Below, one piece after another: positions 59,018 through 64,000 of a DNA stretch of 64,000 nucleotides; positions within the stretch are counted from its first letter, which is position 1; each line of letters starts with the position of its first letter. The notes under the pieces are model-generated. The model saw only the letters and a program-made list of their open reading frames with translations. It did not search any database and was not told the origin of the DNA. The translations under genes and the position numbers were made by a program. Source of the DNA: Chamaecyparis obtusa (taxonomy: Eukaryota; Streptophyta; Pinopsida; Cupressales; Cupressaceae); the NCBI GenBank assembly GCA_027943335.1, contig BSBK01002925.1:1054001-1118000 (forward strand), in the 5' to 3' direction.

Positions 59018-60138
59018 TATTGGAAAGTTGACTATACTGGTGTATATGACTTATAATAGTGTTTTCATTATAGAAAAAAAGTCATATGATGTTTTGGAGT
59101 CAGTGCTTATGATAAGAAGATCAGAAATTGGCTAAGTGTTGAAGATTGGACAGTATATAGAGTACCTGAAGGTTAGAGCGTCAGTGCACGTGCATATGAC
59201 AAAATTATGGTATTTTCCCTTGAAGTTAAGTTGGTAAGACCATATTGATGCTACATCTAAGAGCACATGATCAGAAGATTCAGTATGAGGAAGATACAAA
59301 GAGTTCAAGTTGCATAGATAGTGAATGCTAGAGAAGAATAGAGCGAGCAGCCGACTATTGGTATTTTGGCTAGTAGTTATATTATTATGTTGTAAAGGCT
59401 ATGCACCTATTGTAATTAGTTTGTAGACATATAATTTTTATTTTTATTTGTAAATGTTCTTAAGCCAATTCAATTGGAAGAATTGTATGTAATCTGTTAA
59501 AGGGTCGACCTAGTTAACTATTTTGTATGTGCATATAAATATTAGATGCACCATTGTAATTAAGTAGAAAAATTGATATAGAGTTCAAAGAAGTAGAGAA
59601 GAAGTGTGTGAAGAGTTTTTGAGATATATTAGAGCTTTGAAAGAAGTCAAAGCATCAGTGCATCAAAGGAAATAATGAGACAAGTAGTGTCACAGTGCCA
59701 ATTCATCCAGCATATATAGTGTATATCTAAGATTAGAAGGTTGGAGCCTTCACCATTTGAGTAGTGAGCTCTAGGAAACTATTTCCACACCCCTAATAGG
59801 GTTATTGTAAAAGACTCCTAACAAGGTCCAAACCTTGATTAGGTCTACTATACTAAAAGTAATGTAAAGAAACTCCTAATAGGGTTAAGGATCTTCTAAC
59901 AAGGATCATAATACACTAGTATAGAATATTAGTGGGTGTCAATTCCCACCAGGGTTTTACCTATTTGGGTTTCCCCCTAATCATATTGGTGTTATGTGTT
60001 ATGCTTATGAATCTTTCTTTTGTTAATGTTCATTTGAGTACTTAAGTATTTAAGTTAAAGTTAAAGAGAAAAGAGAAAAGATTAAAATATAGTGAACACT
60101 GATTCACCCCCCTTCTCTTAGTGTTCCCATTCCTAACA
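59018..60138 (+). repeat. Element B 3' LTR
   Basis: Begins tattgg (TG to TA), ends cctaaca. Pairs with 14128-15239. TATA-like catataaatat at 59532-59542. Confidence 0.9.
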
Positions 60139-61334
60139 CTGATTTGCATTATTAAATTCAACCTATAAATCCAAACCATTTTTCTCATGTGTAGACATTA
60201 ATTTCTTTATTTCTTGAAGAGAAGAAAGTAGTTATTCTTCAAGATTTATATCTTCATCTGAATTAGATGAATATTTTGATTGACCCAGTTTAGGTTTTTT
60301 CACTATTTCTGCCATAAAAAATGTTTCTCCTTCCTCTCCTGAATTATTTGAATCTTCATCAGAGTCTTCTTTTATCAAAAGACTCTTCTTTTTAAAATTC
60401 TTGACACATTTATTTTGATTCCATGGTTTTTTGTTGAAAATATTTTCAGGTTTTTCAAAATCATCATTCTAATCATCATCGAGACACTTTATAGAAAAGT
60501 GTCCTAACTATCCACAGTTAAAACATTTTGGTTTTCCATTATATTTATTTTTTAATTTTCTAAAAAGTAGTGCTTCAAGAGCATCTGCAATGTTATAGTC
60601 ACTTTCATCTTGTTTTTCAACCTTGAAGGTTGTTTCTTTTGAGGATGAACAAACATTATTACTGATTCTCATTTCATAAGAAGTTAGTGTTCCTTGAATC
60701 CGATGTAAAGTCATTTTTGAAAAAAAATTCTTCTCTTCTAGAGAAGAAATTTTTGTGTCAAATTTTGGCATTATAGATCTAACTACTTTTGAGACAACAT
60801 TATGTTCTTCAATGTTCTCTCCTAGACCTCTTCTAGCATTTACAATTTCATCAACCCTCAAAAAATAGGTTGCAATATTCTCATCTTCATGCATTTTCAG
60901 ATCATCAAATTGAGTCTTTAAAGTTATCAGTTTTGACTCTTTCACTTTTTCATCTCCTTGATAGATGGTTTCTAATTTTACCCAAATATCATTAGCTAAT
61001 TGACAATACATGACTTTGAAAAAAACATTTTTTGTTAGACCACACAAAATAGAAAACTTGGTTCTTTTATCAAACTCATAAGTGGTTTTAGCAGCAACAT
61101 CAATAGGTATGGTATTAAGAATAGTATACTTTGTAATAACAACTTCCCACATACAAAGATCTAAGGAATTTATAAAAGCTTTCATCATTACTTTCTAAAA
61201 TACATAGTCTGTACCATCAAATAATGGAGCTTGAGTAAGAGAAGCACCTTCAACTTATGCCATGATTACTTCCACTCAACCCCATAATAATTCCTATAGG
61301 AAAACCTAACAGGAACCCTTGCTATGATACTGCT
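60139..61334 (-). pseudogene. Element A gag, N-terminal part, and PBS
   Basis: Minus strand. Gag starts near 61263 (M-A...), with stops early at about 61255-61257 and near 61203. From 61188 it is open to 60508: W-V-K-L-E-T-I-Y-Q-G-D, L-K-M-H-E-D-E-N-I-A-T-Y, I-M-P-K-F-D-T-K-I, the UBN2-type copia gag core. The knuckle CFNCG-stop-LGHFSIKC (60490-60535) has a TAG for Gln. The decayed PBS ttgctatgatactgctt lies at 61318-61334 (plus strand), compared with aagctctgataccaa. Coding continues at 14127 after element B. Confidence 0.83.
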
Positions 61335-63189
<1,855 letters not shown>

Positions 63190-63200
<11 letters not shown>

Positions 63201-63292
63201 TGCTCTTTGTAGTAAAACTAGCTATCTAGGAGGGAGTTGAACTCGAGACCTCCCAAAAGTTAGGCTAGTTGCTTTCCAATTGTGCTTTGTGT
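63190..63292 (-). other. tRNA-like A-box/B-box pair, possible SINE head or tRNA relic
   Basis: On the minus strand an A-box-like word aagcacaattggaaagc (63271-63287) is followed after about 29 bases by a B box GTTCAACTC (63234-63242) that fits GWTCRANNC, in the context GGTCTCGAGTTCAACTCC. A T-rich tail follows at about 63140-63210. No clean acceptor stem or anticodon loop could be folded, so a SINE or a decayed tRNA gene are both possible. Confidence 0.35.
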
Positions 63293-63300
63293 TTTCCTTG

Positions 63301-64000
63301 GAAGCTATTTGGTTGTCTTTCTTGTTATGGTCTTCTTTTAAAGCCATTTTAATTAAAATTATTAAAACTTTGATTAAGTCTTTTATGGGAATTGTTTGGT
63401 CCTCCAACCAACTATGGAAGTTGGAGAAGTTGCTTCCCATAAAGAAACTCCTCCAACCACATAATTGGAGGATAAATATTTTCATTTTTGGTATGATTGG
63501 GGGATGAAGGTTTTAGGAAAATTTAGAGGCTTTTTGTGTAGATTTTTCTAGAAGATTTATTGGAGTTTTTCTGTGAGTTTGAGAGTTATCTATTTGGAGG
63601 GAAATCATGTGTGTATTGTTGGAAGATTGGATGCTAGAGGAAGATATCCAGGAGGATACCAACTTAAGGCTTGGAAAATTTTAGAGAATGCTCTAGCCAT
63701 CGGAAGAGGATTCTCCACCGGACTCCAGGTAGGGTCTAAACTGGGATGAATATCCATTCTTCCTCTATTGTGTATAAATGTGTTTGTATATGATATGATA
63801 TTAAATTAAAATATGATTGTTTTATTATGTATCCAAAATGATATGTAAATATTTTATGCTCTGTGTATTCTACTGTGTTTCCGGGAAGTAAATTATGTAT
63901 GATTATATAGTTTTTATTTACTTTGTGTTTCAAAGAAATCTTCCTAGGAAGTTAGGAATACTTGTGGTCATGTGGGAGGATGTGTTTATTTATTATTGAA
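63301..64000. other. Right flank, no gene seen
   Basis: Non-coding DNA with two overlapping short frames at 63222-63507 that share no known domain. Nothing further supported. Confidence 0.5.

Larger units (their letters stand above)
14128..60138 (+). mobile_element. Element B: pol-less copia-like LTR retrotransposon, split by D
   Basis: LTRs 14128-15239 and 59018-60138 bound an internal region 15240-18728 plus 57557-59017. Net length without D is about 7.2 kb, close to element I (7.7 kb). Order: LTR, iMet PBS, gag-like ORF1 with four decayed knuckles, non-coding gap, ORF2, repeated polypurine tracts, LTR. No pol domain. The LTRs differ by roughly a tenth of positions by eye, which makes B one of the older copies. 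Inserted into element A. Confidence 0.87.

Noticed and set aside
14123..60143. Exact target duplication for element B
   Set aside because: ttggt and ctgat differ by two transitions; recorded only as a probable decayed pair.

Overview
This window is non-genic, AT-rich and CpG-poor plant nuclear DNA. It consists almost entirely of decayed LTR retrotransposons nested inside one another. Plant-type features are initiator-tRNA-Met primer sites, Tat-type Ty3/gypsy elements with two RNase H domains, Ty1/copia elements of Sirevirus-like layout, long (AT)n arrays and a large excess of C-to-T changes. A large repeat-rich genome such as a gymnosperm is plausible, but the sequence does not prove it. I found no intact protein-coding gene, no cellular host gene, no rRNA and no CRISPR. 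Every coding region listed is a pseudogene.

Layout by element name. K (1-2350) is the 3' end of a pol-less LTR element. 2351-3350 is an AT array and AT-rich DNA. I (3351-11008, TSD ttaat) is a complete pol-less LTR element with a gag-like ORF1 and a long unknown ORF2. H (11014-12753) is unclassified; its right end looks like a gypsy LTR terminus. A is a minus-strand copia element in two pieces, 12754-14127 and 60139-61334, with its 5' LTR starting at 61335. Inside A lies B (14128-60138), a pol-less relative of K and I. Inside B lies D (18729-57551, TSD ctatg), a plus-strand Tat-like gypsy element. Inside D lies C (25346-47751, TSD ggaag), a minus-strand copia element. Inside C lies E (26961-42347, TSD atatc), a 15.4-kb plus-strand Tat gypsy element. 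F (53510-57486, TSD cctaa), a probable solo LTR, sits in the 3' LTR of D. The nest A>B>D>C>E is five levels deep, and by eye LTR-LTR divergence falls from B (about 10%) to E (about 2%), as the order of insertion predicts. The right flank (61335-64000) holds the LTR of A, two AT arrays and a tRNA-like box pair.

The most interesting observations are these. (1) B, K and I carry, instead of pol, an ORF2 of about 1,060 codons, homologous between B and I (with K and B sharing its C-terminal part), preceded by a CCHC-rich gag-like ORF1 and about 420 bp of non-coding DNA. Their PBS, polypurine tract and LTR ends match the copia elements, so they are probably copia-driven non-autonomous elements with a conserved protein of unknown role. 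(2) D carries its extra RNase H between protease and RT, whereas E carries it after the gypsy RNase H. (3) E keeps one 8.2-kb frame with no frameshift and 17 stops, each explainable by C-to-T. (4) The C 5' LTR end is duplicated together with polypurine-tract sequence. (5) The LTRs of I and C carry dense ACCGAG arrays decaying through CpG loss.

Assignments rest on reading motifs, repeats and target-site duplications by eye; no database search was possible.
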